Shown here: piece by piece, positions 33,754 to 42,797 of the stretch
Numbering within the stretch: the first letter of the stretch is position 1
How the letters are laid out: each line of letters starts with the position of its first letter
NCBI RefSeq assembly: GCF_900110075.1
Contig: NZ_FOCJ01000001.1
Coordinates: 248,001-312,000 of the forward strand
DNA length: 64,000 nucleotides
Direction of reading: 5' to 3'
Source of the DNA: Paenibacillus sp. OV219
GTDB lineage: Bacteria > Bacillota > Bacilli > Paenibacillales > Paenibacillaceae
The notes under the pieces: generated by a model
Databases searched by the model: none
Seen by the model: the letters and a program-made list of their open reading frames with translations, nothing else
What the model was told of the DNA's origin: nothing
Position numbers and translations under genes: made by a program

Positions 33754-36060
33754 CTAGAATACCAGTTCAACAAGCACCTCTCTACCCGTCATAGCTCTGC
33801 AATCCACCGAGTAGAAGCCGGCCTCAGTCTTCACTTCCACCTGCAGCCCGTTCACGTAGGCGCTCACGGGAGCGGACGCGGACGCGAAGCCGAGCGAGCC
33901 GCCTTCGTACAGCGTCATAACGGCGCGGCTGGCGCTCGCGTGGACCGACTTTATCGCGGCAGTCGATACGTACTTATCGACTAGCCCGAAGCAAGCGAAG
34001 CCGTCCTTAAACGGCACAGCTGTGAAGAACTTCGGCTTATGCCGCTCAACCGTGAAACGGTGCGAGCTGGCACTTGCCTCCGCACCTGCCCTGGCACTTG
34101 CCTCCGCACCTGCTCTAGCACTTGCCTCCGCACCTGCTCTAGCACTTGCCTCCGCACCTGCTCTAGCACTTGCCTCCGCACCTGCTCTAGCACTTGCCTC
34201 CGCACCTGCTCTAGCACTTGCCTCCGCACCTGCCTCAACACCTGCCCCAGCCTCCGCCAATCCGTCCATTACGAACGCGCTCCGGTCAAAGTGGTCATAA
34301 ACCACATATGCCGCGGCAGCCTCCAATCCCGGCATATCCGCTAGCCGGAGCTCTCCTTCCACAGCATCAGCATCCTGATGGATGTGGAATGCAGCCAGCA
34401 ATCCAGCATCGCCCGAGCGGCTCCAGATCTTCAAAGGAACCGCTGTTTCCACAGGATTCACAAACAGCACATCCGCTGTCGGTACGCCTGGCTGATCGGC
34501 ACGCAGCAGGCGGCCGTCCGACATCACAAGCGGCAGCAGAGCAGCCGCGTTGGTCTCGCCGACCTTATCGCTAACATAGACAGGGCCGCCGCTGATCGCG
34601 CGCAGCACCGCGTGGTCGATGCTGTCCTCGTGCGTCGTCCACCAAATATCCCAATCGCCCCAGTACAGCGTGCTATGATAGAACGAATTGTACGCGTTCT
34701 GCAAGGCGTGCTCACGGAACCAATCCGGCTTAGCCGGATAGAAGTCGTCGCTATTACGGGAGATCGCCGAGTTCGTCCGATTCCAAACATTTTCGCCAGC
34801 CATGCCCATACAGTTGATTAAGCGCCCGTCGAAATACAAGGATGCCGAAGCCTCAAGCGCCTCGTGCAGGCCGGCAGCAGCTTGTCCTAGCGGCAGCTGA
34901 CCTTTCACAAACTCAATCAGCGAGCTCTGGCTGTCCACCTTCAGCATGTCAATGCCTTGCGCAGAAAGCCAGCTGTGCCACGCTTTCCAGAAGCCGAAGC
35001 CAAGCTTCGCATCCGTGCTTGGCAGCAGGCGGCCTGCTTGATCATACTGCAGAACTTCACGTAGCTGCTGAGCGATTTCGCCTTCTGGATCAATCCCATG
35101 CCAGTAGCCAGTGAATGCATGCCAGACGCCGACCCACTCTACGCCGTACTGTTCTTTTAACTTCCGCACCGTGACTGCCAGTCCACCTGGGAACTTCTCG
35201 CGATCCTCCCGCAGGGAGACGAGCATTTTGTCCCGAACCTGCGACCAACCGTCGTCGATCATAACCCATTTGACCGGGACCTGCTTGCCTTGCAGTTCGA
35301 TTGCTTTCGCTTCAATTCCCTGCTCTGTCACCTCGTGATAGAACGCATCCCATGTGCACCAGCCCAAATAATTGAAAGCGTCCGGGTAACGCTTCGATTC
35401 CCTTAGCCGCGCACGCTCTCCTCGCGCGATAAACATCAGTTCAGCCGCTCCCCGAACAACGGCATAGGGATCGCTGCCTTCGTGAAGCACGAACAACAGC
35501 TCCCGACCGCTGCGGAAGCCATGCACGAGCGGGGACACAACGAATTCTAGCCCTTCGCCATTGCCGTGAAGCGCCGTTTTGAACACATTTGTACATGCCG
35601 GAAACAGCTGCGTGAAGCTCGATCCGCCCGCCGCTCGCCACATCAGTGATTGCGTCTTCTCAGGTAAGCCCGCCGTATTCGCTGCAAAATGAGGTCTTGT
35701 CCACCACCATTTGTAACCGTTGTAATGTGCCAGTACGCCGTCAATTCCCGGAGGCTCGCCGACAAACAGACGAATGCCTGCATCTGGCGCAAGACCATGT
35801 GTAATGCCGAAAATATCCTGCTTCAGCAGGACTGCAATATGCGCAATGATCGACTGTTCGTAGCAAGTCAGCTCAAGCGTGATGGTGCTCGTTTCTTCCG
35901 CATCACGGAACGGCAGACGATAGATTTCGTAGCTGCCATGCTCGTCCTGGCCGCGCTCGCCTTGCTCCCAGCCTGCTGCTGTAAACTCAGGTGTCTCGCC
36001 GGTATCATAGGTGACGCCAAGCCGCCACTCTCCAAATTGTTGTTGTGATTTCATGTTCAA
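33754..36060 (-). CDS. GH36 alpha-galactosidase / raffinose synthase-like (Sip1) protein
   Basis: A 768-residue cytoplasmic enzyme. After an N-terminal beta domain, the TIM barrel starts with FNYLGWCTWDAFYHEVTEQGI, then VPVKWVMIDDGWSQV and VEWVGVWHAFTGYWHGI; DMLKVDSQSSL contains the likely nucleophile Asp of GH36. This layout is that of raffinose synthase / seed-imbibition proteins, which transfer or hydrolyse alpha-galactosyl groups. Near the C-terminus, between the barrel region and the last beta domain, a linker of (ASARAGAE)-type octapeptides repeats about seven times; it derives from a 24-bp DNA repeat and is not part of the family. The rest is intact to a normal C-terminus. It is monocistronic with its own terminator. 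Confidence 0.85.
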   Translation of the reverse strand: MNMKSQQQFGEWRLGVTYDTGETPEFTAAGWEQGERGQDEHGSYEIYRLPFRDAEETSTITLELTCYEQSIIAHIAVLLKQDIFGITHGLAPDAGIRLFVGEPPGIDGVLAHYNGYKWWWTRPHFAANTAGLPEKTQSLMWRAAGGSSFTQLFPACTNVFKTALHGNGEGLEFVVSPLVHGFRSGRELLFVLHEGSDPYAVVRGAAELMFIARGERARLRESKRYPDAFNYLGWCTWDAFYHEVTEQGIEAKAIELQGKQVPVKWVMIDDGWSQVRDKMLVSLREDREKFPGGLAVTVRKLKEQYGVEWVGVWHAFTGYWHGIDPEGEIAQQLREVLQYDQAGRLLPSTDAKLGFGFWKAWHSWLSAQGIDMLKVDSQSSLIEFVKGQLPLGQAAAGLHEALEASASLYFDGRLINCMGMAGENVWNRTNSAISRNSDDFYPAKPDWFREHALQNAYNSFYHSTLYWGDWDIWWTTHEDSIDHAVLRAISGGPVYVSDKVGETNAAALLPLVMSDGRLLRADQPGVPTADVLFVNPVETAVPLKIWSRSGDAGLLAAFHIHQDADAVEGELRLADMPGLEAAAAYVVYDHFDRSAFVMDGLAEAGAGVEAGAEASARAGAEASARAGAEASARAGAEASARAGAEASARAGAEASARAGAEASASSHRFTVERHKPKFFTAVPFKDGFACFGLVDKYVSTAAIKSVHASASRAVMTLYEGGSLGFASASAPVSAYVNGLQVEVKTEAGFYSVDCRAMTGREVLVELVF
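34071..34238. repeat. 24-bp coding minisatellite, seven copies
   Basis: CACTTGCCTCCGCACCTGC recurs at 34071, 34095, 34119, 34143, 34167, 34191 and 34215. Most units end TCTAG, with CCTGG in the first and TCAAC in the last. Four internal units are identical, which points to recent slippage. The period of 24 keeps the GH36 frame and adds eight residues (ASARAGAE) per copy. Confidence 0.95.
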
Positions 36061-36166
36061 TCGTTCTCCTTTTGGCAGCCTCTTTACTTGCTATCATAAC
36101 GAAAATCCCTGCTGAGGCAGGAGGGAATAAGGTTTGGTTCGGGTATGAAAATTGTTCATCGTCTGA

Positions 36167-36625
36167 TTAATTGACATTGTGCAAGTAGTTGAAGGCAAAA
36201 TCGATGTCTGCGATTGCTGTAGAACCGATGATCGAATCGATCAAGTTTCCGTCTGTTTTGTAAAAGTATAACGAAGGGAAACCATCCCCAAGCTCTTCCC
36301 GATCGTCACGATACAAGAGATTGATGCCGTAAAATTGGATTTTGTCTTTATACTTAGCTTCCAGCTGTACGATTTTTGGAGCGTCTTCATTGCAATACGG
36401 ACACCAAGAGGTGAAGAACAAGAGCACGGTCGGCTTCTTGGAGAAATCGATCGTCGTTAACTCGGAGGTAGCGGCGTCTTTCAAACTTATCGCAGGTACA
36501 GCGGTGCCGGTTTGTACGTCATCTTCAATTGGAGCAGGTGTAACGTGCGTGACGAAGGAATAGATGATGAAACAAAGTGCAAGTGTCAAAATGACATAGG
36601 TGTTTATGACAACAAATTTTCTCAA
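36167..36625 (-). CDS. TlpA/ResA-like membrane-anchored thioredoxin
   Basis: A 152-residue protein. A single N-terminal transmembrane segment (about residues 6-26) anchors it with the thioredoxin domain outside. VLLFFTSWCPYCNEDAPKIVQLE carries the redox pair Cys75-Pro-Tyr-Cys78; the cis-Pro region and SLYFYKTDGNLIDSIIGS follow. Such proteins reduce or form disulfides in exported proteins, for example in cytochrome c maturation. It is divergent from an Hpt/chemoreceptor pair; no partner gene is adjacent. Confidence 0.85.
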   Translation of the reverse strand: MRKFVVINTYVILTLALCFIIYSFVTHVTPAPIEDDVQTGTAVPAISLKDAATSELTTIDFSKKPTVLLFFTSWCPYCNEDAPKIVQLEAKYKDKIQFYGINLLYRDDREELGDGFPSLYFYKTDGNLIDSIIGSTAIADIDFAFNYLHNVN

Positions 36626-36820
36626 GGAGTCACCTCTAGTTTGCTTATGTAATGAACCTATAGAACTAGTTTAATAAGGCTTTAGGTCCAGTTAGTCTAC
36701 CTTACTACTAAGGCAATAAAGTTTAAATCCCACTTAGTAACTACTTTGGATTATACTAGATCATGCTGCAATAGGAACATGATTCATCACAGCGAGCTAA
36801 TAAGGAGCGGAATTAGGTCA

Positions 36821-37183
36821 ATGGCACCATTGAAGAAAAACAAGTACAAGCGACTGGACATGCAAGCTGCAATCAGGCGGCTTGGCAACAACGAAGAACT
36901 GTACGGTACGATTCTGGAGCTCTTCGTGAACAACCACCGAAATGTGAGTGAAGAGATTCGGAAGGAATTTGCAGCAGGCAACAGAGAGAGTGCGATTATG
37001 GTAGCACATTCGTTCAAAGGTGCGGCGCTGAACGTCGGGGTGTCGGAGCTTGCAGAGCAAGCGGAATTGATCATCAGGCATATTCCAGCCGCTCAGTTGG
37101 ATACAATTCAGCAGCTGCTGAATGAGCTGGATCGCCAAATGAAAGAGTTAATGGAGTTAATCGGTGAATCACATCGCAAGTAG
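36821..37183 (+). CDS. Stand-alone Hpt (histidine phosphotransfer) protein
   Basis: About 120 residues forming one Hpt four-helix bundle. [33 protein letters not shown] leads to the phosphoacceptor His63 in [22 protein letters not shown]. Hpt proteins relay phosphoryl groups between hybrid kinases and response regulators; none of those is encoded nearby. The ATG at 36821 is chosen; AAGGAG lies 13 bases upstream, and the frame is open further 5' with no better start. It lies just upstream of a chemoreceptor gene (26 bp). Confidence 0.82.
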   Translation: MAPLKKNKYKRLDMQAAIRRLGNNEELYGTILELFVNNHRNVSEEIRKEFAAGNRESAIMVAHSFKGAALNVGVSELAEQAELIIRHIPAAQLDTIQQLLNELDRQMKELMELIGESHRK

Positions 37184-37208
37184 ATCATTCAGCCTAGAGG
37201 AGACATCT

Positions 37209-39140
37209 ATGTTCAAGAATCGGTTTAAATTATCCAGCATTGCGAACACATTAGCTTTACTCGTTACAATCATCAGTTTGATCACGTTCTCCGTCCTTGG
37301 CTCCATTATGTATTCCTATTCGAAAGGTCTTATTGTCAAGCAGCAAGAGGATTTGATCCTATCGAAGACACAAGCGATCGTGGAGCAAGTTGACGCGTTG
37401 TTCAAAGAAAAAGGCACGCTCGTTAATCAGATGGCGACTAACAAGCTGTTCCAGAAGTATGTCCAAACGACCAAGTCCACGGCGGAAATCGAGACTTCCC
37501 CGTATGCGGCAGAGACGTTAGCAACGCTGATGGCCATTAAAGATACCGATAAGAATCTAATTGATACTTGGGTGGCTAGCGACACAGCCAATGGTGGCAA
37601 AGGCTTCTGGTACGAGCATGACAAAGCGTTCTCTAAGCCGGATTTCGATATTAAGGCCCGTCCCTATTATCAACCAGCCGTTGCAGCAGAAGGCGTGTAC
37701 TACTCCGATCCTTATGTGGATGCGGGAACAGGCAACCTCAATATCGGTATTTTTCATAAAATAAATGATGATAAGGGCAATTTTATCGGTTTCGTCGCGG
37801 CCGATTTGGGCATGAAGGATATGCCAGCAATTATGCAAAGCTATACGCTCGGCAAGACAGGCTATTCTATGCTGGTGTCGAAGACCGGTGATCTCTTGTA
37901 TCATCCAGACAAGGATAAGGTGCTCAAGGAGAAGCTGACGGACGATAAAGGCGAGCTTGGCGAAGTGGCGAAGAAAATGGTAACCGGCGAATCCGGTCTC
38001 GCGCTTATCAACGATAACGGCGTGAAGCGGTATATCGGTTATGCGACGAGTAAAGAAACAGGCTGGTCCGTCGGCTTGACGGTGACGCAGAAGGAAGTTA
38101 TGAGCGGCGTTAACAGCTTCTCCGTGCTGACATTAAGCGGGTTTACAATCAGTCTTATTTTCCTCGTTGCGATTACATATTGGGCACTTCGATATATTCT
38201 AAGAAGCATCCCGATCGTGCTGACGAAGCTGAAGCAGATTGAGGATGGCGATTTAACCGTTCAGTTCGACGTTAATTCGAAGAATGAAATCGGCCAAATT
38301 GCATCAGGCGTACAAAGCATGGTGCAGCAGGTGTACCAGATGATACGCACAATTGCCGACACGTCGCAGAGCTTGACGGCGTCGACGAATGAAATTTCAA
38401 TCACGACCGAGGAAGTGGCGCGAGGCAGCTTGTTGCAGGCAGAATCCGCACAAACGGCGACAGAGCTTGTGAAGAAGCTGACAGATGCGGCAACGCTCGT
38501 CTCCCAGCGCGCGCAAGAGGCGGTTGAGCTGACCGTGAAGACGAACAGTGGTGCTGAGTCTGGCGGCGAAGCTGTGCATAAGACGATTAGCAGCATGGAT
38601 CATCTGATAGAGCGCATGTCGAAGCTAGAACAGGATTCCAACGAGATCGGTACGATCATTCAAGTCATCAATGATATTTCGGAGCAGACGAATTTGCTTG
38701 CTTTGAATGCAGCAATCGAAGCGGCACGGGCAGGGGAACAAGGACGCGGCTTTGCTGTTGTCGCCGATGAAGTGCGTAAGCTGGCTGAACGCAGCGGTGA
38801 CTCGACGAAGCAAATCGTTTCCATCATTGCGGGTATGCAGCATAGCACGCAGGAGAGTGTAAACGCCGTTCGCGAAACAGCGGATCTGTCTAGACGAACC
38901 GGGCATGAGCTGGAGCAGATTATCGCGATGGTCGGTGAAGTAGCAAGACAGTCTGAAGGGATATCGAAGGAGAGCCAGAAGCAGTCGAAGCAAGCGCAAG
39001 ATGCGATGCGTGAGATCGAATCGATTGCTGCAGTCAGCGAAGAAGCAGCAGCGGCGGCCGAGCAAACAGCAAGCTCTTCTCAAACACTGTCGGTATTATC
39101 GGAAAGCTTGAACGAGGTCGTGAAGCAGTTTAAAGTATAG
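37209..39140 (+). CDS. Methyl-accepting chemotaxis protein (dCache type)
   Basis: About 643 residues. TM1 is at about residues 12-34, a dCache ligand-binding domain follows ([43 protein letters not shown] and [24 protein letters not shown] are typical), then TM2 (about 305-327), HAMP ([17 protein letters not shown]) and a long signalling coiled coil with the hairpin tip [35 protein letters not shown]. It binds a small extracellular ligand and controls CheA. The start is the ATG at 37209, set by GAGGAG six bases upstream; an in-frame ATG at 37164 overlaps the Hpt gene. Confidence 0.92.
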   Translation: MFKNRFKLSSIANTLALLVTIISLITFSVLGSIMYSYSKGLIVKQQEDLILSKTQAIVEQVDALFKEKGTLVNQMATNKLFQKYVQTTKSTAEIETSPYAAETLATLMAIKDTDKNLIDTWVASDTANGGKGFWYEHDKAFSKPDFDIKARPYYQPAVAAEGVYYSDPYVDAGTGNLNIGIFHKINDDKGNFIGFVAADLGMKDMPAIMQSYTLGKTGYSMLVSKTGDLLYHPDKDKVLKEKLTDDKGELGEVAKKMVTGESGLALINDNGVKRYIGYATSKETGWSVGLTVTQKEVMSGVNSFSVLTLSGFTISLIFLVAITYWALRYILRSIPIVLTKLKQIEDGDLTVQFDVNSKNEIGQIASGVQSMVQQVYQMIRTIADTSQSLTASTNEISITTEEVARGSLLQAESAQTATELVKKLTDAATLVSQRAQEAVELTVKTNSGAESGGEAVHKTISSMDHLIERMSKLEQDSNEIGTIIQVINDISEQTNLLALNAAIEAARAGEQGRGFAVVADEVRKLAERSGDSTKQIVSIIAGMQHSTQESVNAVRETADLSRRTGHELEQIIAMVGEVARQSEGISKESQKQSKQAQDAMREIESIAAVSEEAAAAAEQTASSSQTLSVLSESLNEVVKQFKV

Positions 39141-39149
39141 CAGCAGACG

Positions 39150-39180
39150 AAAGGCGCCATCTGAGTATGGCGCCTTTTTT
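39150..39180. terminator. Intrinsic terminator after the chemoreceptor gene
   Basis: AAAGGCGCCAT (39150-39160) pairs with ATGGCGCCTTT (39167-39177) around CTGAGT, with a T-run. It may also serve the convergent LysR gene. Confidence 0.9.
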
Positions 39181-39193
39181 GCGTTCCTCTCCT

Positions 39194-40102
39194 TCAATAG
39201 TTCCATTTGGACAGGTCATTCTCGAGCTGTTCCATAAACAACTGGGCCATCTCCGATAATGGCTTGTCCTTCAAGCGAACGCATCCAATAAGAAGGGCAT
39301 CCCAGCCGGGATGCTCAATATCGATGCAGACATAGTTGTCACTATAGAGTGAGAAGCTTCGAATGGCCAATTCCGTTGCAATCGTAGCGACATAATTGCG
39401 TGAGACCATGCTGCGCATCGCTTCTAAATTATCCGTATACAAGGCGATGTTGAGCGGGCGATGATGTTTCGCTACGTCTTCCGTGAATAAACGGGTAAGC
39501 AGATCCTCTTGATGCAGCACGAGCGGCAAATCCAGAAACTGCTCTATCGAGATCGACGTATTGGCAGCGAGCGGCGATGTTTTGCTAACGAAGAGCACGA
39601 GCTTCGTTAGCACTAACGGTGATGTCATCAAATGCGGTCTGCCCTGCAGAAGCGAATCGAGCAGAACGAGAAGACCGACATCGACGCGGTCATGCTCGAT
39701 ATCGTCTATGATTTGCAAAGCCGAGTTCTCCATGAACGACACATGGATATGAGGATGTTCCTTTTTAAAGCTGAAATAGGTATCCGTAATGAGTGGCAGC
39801 TGCGCAGGTGTTCCCGCAATTCTCAATTCGTGAAGGGGCGAGTTAGTCCTTTTTGCCGCTTCCGCTTTAATGCCTTGCACCTCTTTCAGAATTACGGTCG
39901 CTTTATGAATAATAATCTCGCCGTCCGCCGTAGGCACTGCGCCTGCATGGCTGCGAATAAATAACTTAATGCCAAGCTCTGTTTCTAAATTCGTGATGGA
40001 TTGACTGACTGCCGAGCGTGTTACATTCATCTGGATTGCTGCTTTGGATAACGATCCGGTCTTAGCGATTTCAACGATACATTCCATTTGCTCCAGATTC
40101 AT
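39194..40102 (-). CDS. LysR family transcriptional regulator
   Basis: About 302 residues. The N-terminal winged helix reads NLEQMECIVEIAKTGSLSKAAIQMNVTRSAVSQSITNLETELGIKLFIR. The rest is the two-lobe effector domain (LRIAGTPAQLPLITDTYFSFKKEHPHIHVSF). It is divergent from rhaEW with about 200 bp between them, the usual LysR layout, so control of the rhamnose genes is likely. A DeoR regulator at the end of that operon means two regulators may act. The second ATG is preferred because GGGG precedes it; an ATG 12 bases upstream (40114) would add MGSI. Confidence 0.88.
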   Translation of the reverse strand: MNLEQMECIVEIAKTGSLSKAAIQMNVTRSAVSQSITNLETELGIKLFIRSHAGAVPTADGEIIIHKATVILKEVQGIKAEAAKRTNSPLHELRIAGTPAQLPLITDTYFSFKKEHPHIHVSFMENSALQIIDDIEHDRVDVGLLVLLDSLLQGRPHLMTSPLVLTKLVLFVSKTSPLAANTSISIEQFLDLPLVLHQEDLLTRLFTEDVAKHHRPLNIALYTDNLEAMRSMVSRNYVATIATELAIRSFSLYSDNYVCIDIEHPGWDALLIGCVRLKDKPLSEMAQLFMEQLENDLSKWNY

Positions 40103-40229
40103 AATTGACCCCATTGTCTTTGTATATAGTACGAAGCCCGTCTATTATACCGCGATTGCTTCAGATGTTGGACGTGAAAACTGGAAATTTCCATTTAAAC
40201 ATATAAGCATTGAATCTGTATTTGTTTTG

Positions 40230-40249
40230 TTTGAATTTCTGTATTCAAA
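40230..40249. promoter_or_regulatory. Inverted repeat in the rhamnose promoter region
   Basis: TTTGAAT-N6-ATTCAAA is a perfect inverted repeat within an AT-rich region, flanked by TTTTGTT and AATAAACAAA that lengthen the symmetry. A further ATTCAA half-site lies at about 40273. It sits 64-83 bp before the rhaEW start, suitable for a DeoR (RhaR-like) or LysR operator. Which protein binds is unknown. Confidence 0.5.
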
Positions 40250-40312
40250 AATAAACAAACATGTTAAACTACATTCAACAAGCAATTATCAAACTTATTC
40301 GGAGGTAAACAG

Positions 40313-42382
40313 ATGGTACAATCGTTGTGGGATCATGCAAAAGCAGCTGAGCTGCAGGAGGGACTTGCGCAGCTCGTCTACCGTTCAAATATTATCGGGA
40401 CAGATCGTAGCGTTTGCAATTGGGGCGGCGGCAATACTTCGAGCAAAACGACAGTGACCGATTTCCGCGGTCGTATTGTAGAAGTGATGTACGTGAAGGG
40501 CAGCGGCTCAGACCTTGCGACGATGAAAGCAGGTAACTTCACAGGTCTTCGCATGGATGACATTCGCCCGCTGTTCGAGCGCGATGAAATGTCCGATGAG
40601 GAAATGGTCGGCTACCTCGCTAACTGCATGATCGACAGCAAGCATCCTCGCGCGTCAATTGAGACGCTATTGCATGCTTTTCTCCCGTTCAAGCACGTTG
40701 ACCATACGCATCCGGATTCCATCATAAGCCTATGCTGCGCGGATAACGGCAAACAGCTGGCGGAAGAGATTTTCGGCGACCGTTTCGTTTGGGTTCCATA
40801 TGTACGTCCTGGCTTTACACTCTCCAAGATGATCGCGCAAGGCGTTCTCTCGAATCCGAAGGCAGAGCTTGTCCTGATGGAGAAGCACGGTCTAGTTACA
40901 TGGGGCGAGACAAGCGAAGAGGCTTATGCGCAAACGATCAAGATCATCACTGAAGCAGAGAGCTTCATCGAAACGCGTGTTAATCAAGAGAAGCTGTTCG
41001 GCGGTGTGAAGCATGATGCGCTCCCGACAGATGTTCGTAGAAGCATCGCAGCAGCCGTTATGCCAACGATCCGCGGTGCGGTAAGCGATGTGAAGAAAAT
41101 GCTCCTGACGTTCGACGATGCGGATGATGTGCTTGCTTTTGTAGGCGGCGCGAGCTCCCCTGAGCTGTCCCAAGTCGGCGCAGCGTGCCCAGACCATCTC
41201 GTTCATACGAAGGTCGTTCCGCTCTTCATCGACTGGACGCCGAACGTGGATGATATCGAAGGACTTCAAGCGATTCTGAAAGAAAGCATCGGAGCGTATA
41301 AAAAACAATACCAAGAATACTTCGAGCGCAACAAGAACGAAGGCGACGTGATGTTCGAGGCGGCGCCGCGCGTTATCTTAATCCCAGGTATCGGCATGAT
41401 CAATACAGGTAAGAGCTGGTCGAACTCCAAAGTAAGCGGCGCTCTCTACCATCGTGCAATTGCGGTCATGCGCGGCGCTACAGCGCTTGGCGAATTCGTA
41501 TCACTCTCCGAGAACGAATCGTACAACGTCGAGTACTGGCCGCTTGAGCTGTATAAATTGTCACTTGCTCCTGCTGAAGCTGAGTTCTCCCGCAAAGTCG
41601 CGTTCATCACTGGTGGCGCTGGCGGCATCGGGAGCGAGACGGCACGCAGACTCGTGACTGAAGGCGCGCATGTTGTGTTAGCCGACCTAAATTTGGAAGG
41701 TGCAGAACGCGTCGCTAGCGAAATTAATGAGAAGTACGGCGAAGGCCGAGCAATTGCGGTTAAGATGGACGTAACAAGCGAAGAAGCGGTTATCGGTGCA
41801 ATAAACGAGACAGCGCTCGCTTATGGCGGACTTGATATTGTCGTGAACAACGCGGGTCTTGCAACGTCGAGTCCTTTCGACCAAACATCGCTCAAAGAAT
41901 GGAACCTCAACATGAGCGTGCTTGGCACAGGCTACTTCCTCGTTGCCCGCGAAGCGTTCAAGATGATGAAGCAGCAAGCAATCGGCGGCAACATGGTCTT
42001 CATCGGCTCCAAGAACTCGATCTATGCAGGCAAGAGTGCATCGGCGTACAGTGCAGCGAAAGCGTTGGAAGCTCACTTGGCACGCTGTATTGCGACAGAA
42101 GGCGGCGAGTTCGGTATTCGTGTTAATACGATCCTTCCAGATGCCATTCTGCAAGGCTCGACGATTTGGAACGGCAGCTGGCGTAACGAGCGGGCAGCCG
42201 CTTACGGCATTGAGCCGGATCAGCTGGAAGAGTATTACCGTAAACGGACGACGCTGCTTGTTAACATCTACCCGCGCGATATCGCAGAAGGCGTTGCGTT
42301 CTTCGCATCGTCCAAAGCGGACAAAACGACGGGCTGTATGCTCACAATTGACGGCGGCGTACCGGCAGCATTCACACGATAA
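40313..42382 (+). CDS. rhaEW: Bifunctional L-rhamnulose-1-phosphate aldolase / lactaldehyde dehydrogenase
   Basis: A 689-residue fusion. Residues about 1-410 form a class II aldolase domain (NWGGGNTSSKT near residue 40, and the metal-binding HAFLPFKHVDHTHPDSI with several His). Residues about 420-689 form a short-chain dehydrogenase domain: FITGGAGGIGSETARRL binds NAD, NNAG is present, and YSAAKALEAH holds the catalytic Tyr and Lys. It matches B. subtilis YuxG (RhaEW) in length and order. It splits rhamnulose-1-phosphate into DHAP and L-lactaldehyde and oxidises the latter to L-lactate. GGAGG lies before the ATG at 40313. It is the first gene of the rhamnose operon. Confidence 0.92.
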   Translation: MVQSLWDHAKAAELQEGLAQLVYRSNIIGTDRSVCNWGGGNTSSKTTVTDFRGRIVEVMYVKGSGSDLATMKAGNFTGLRMDDIRPLFERDEMSDEEMVGYLANCMIDSKHPRASIETLLHAFLPFKHVDHTHPDSIISLCCADNGKQLAEEIFGDRFVWVPYVRPGFTLSKMIAQGVLSNPKAELVLMEKHGLVTWGETSEEAYAQTIKIITEAESFIETRVNQEKLFGGVKHDALPTDVRRSIAAAVMPTIRGAVSDVKKMLLTFDDADDVLAFVGGASSPELSQVGAACPDHLVHTKVVPLFIDWTPNVDDIEGLQAILKESIGAYKKQYQEYFERNKNEGDVMFEAAPRVILIPGIGMINTGKSWSNSKVSGALYHRAIAVMRGATALGEFVSLSENESYNVEYWPLELYKLSLAPAEAEFSRKVAFITGGAGGIGSETARRLVTEGAHVVLADLNLEGAERVASEINEKYGEGRAIAVKMDVTSEEAVIGAINETALAYGGLDIVVNNAGLATSSPFDQTSLKEWNLNMSVLGTGYFLVAREAFKMMKQQAIGGNMVFIGSKNSIYAGKSASAYSAAKALEAHLARCIATEGGEFGIRVNTILPDAILQGSTIWNGSWRNERAAAYGIEPDQLEEYYRKRTTLLVNIYPRDIAEGVAFFASSKADKTTGCMLTIDGGVPAAFTR

Positions 42383-42402
42383 GAGAGAGGATGGTGCGGA
42401 AG

Positions 42403-42777
42403 ATGTTTGAAGCAAGAGGCGAGAAGCATTGGATTATACCAGACGGCTACATTCCGCCGACTAGCGCAGCAGGTGCTTATGAAAGTCATGAGTCGGTATG
42501 TGTGCTCAACTGCTCCTCCGAGGAGGCGCAAATTACGCTTACGATCTTCTTCGAGGATCGTGAGCCGCTCGAGAACATTCGCGTCACTGTACCAGGCAGA
42601 AGAACGAAGCATATCCGCACGTCCACCCTTGAGGCAGAAGGAACGAAGATTCCGCTCGGCGTTCCTTATGCCATTGAGGTGCTAAGCAGCATTCCAATCA
42701 TTGTCCAGTACAGCCGTTTGGATGCTACGCAAGCCGAGAACGCCCTTATGTCAGTCATCGCTCATCCTATAAAATAG
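42403..42777 (+). CDS. ASRT-family (sensory rhodopsin transducer-like) protein
   Basis: About 124 residues of one beta-rich domain. [59 protein letters not shown] and the ending [21 protein letters not shown] match the Anabaena sensory rhodopsin transducer family (PF07100/DUF1362). The family has been proposed to bind small molecules, including sugars. No rhodopsin gene is present. It sits between rhaEW and rhaA, a position where B. subtilis has other rhamnose genes, so a rhamnose-linked role is inferred. The start could be the ATG at 42391 or 42403; 42403 fits the GAGAGG site better. Confidence 0.82.
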   Translation: MFEARGEKHWIIPDGYIPPTSAAGAYESHESVCVLNCSSEEAQITLTIFFEDREPLENIRVTVPGRRTKHIRTSTLEAEGTKIPLGVPYAIEVLSSIPIIVQYSRLDATQAENALMSVIAHPIK

Positions 42778-42797
42778 TTCAAAGGAGCATGTGTGAG

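Noticed and set aside
34022-34344. Plus-strand Ala/Leu- or Thr/Cys-rich open frames over the 24-bp repeat
   Set aside because: They are shadows of the GH36 minisatellite; the 24-bp period keeps all frames open. They have no ribosome site and no homologous domain.
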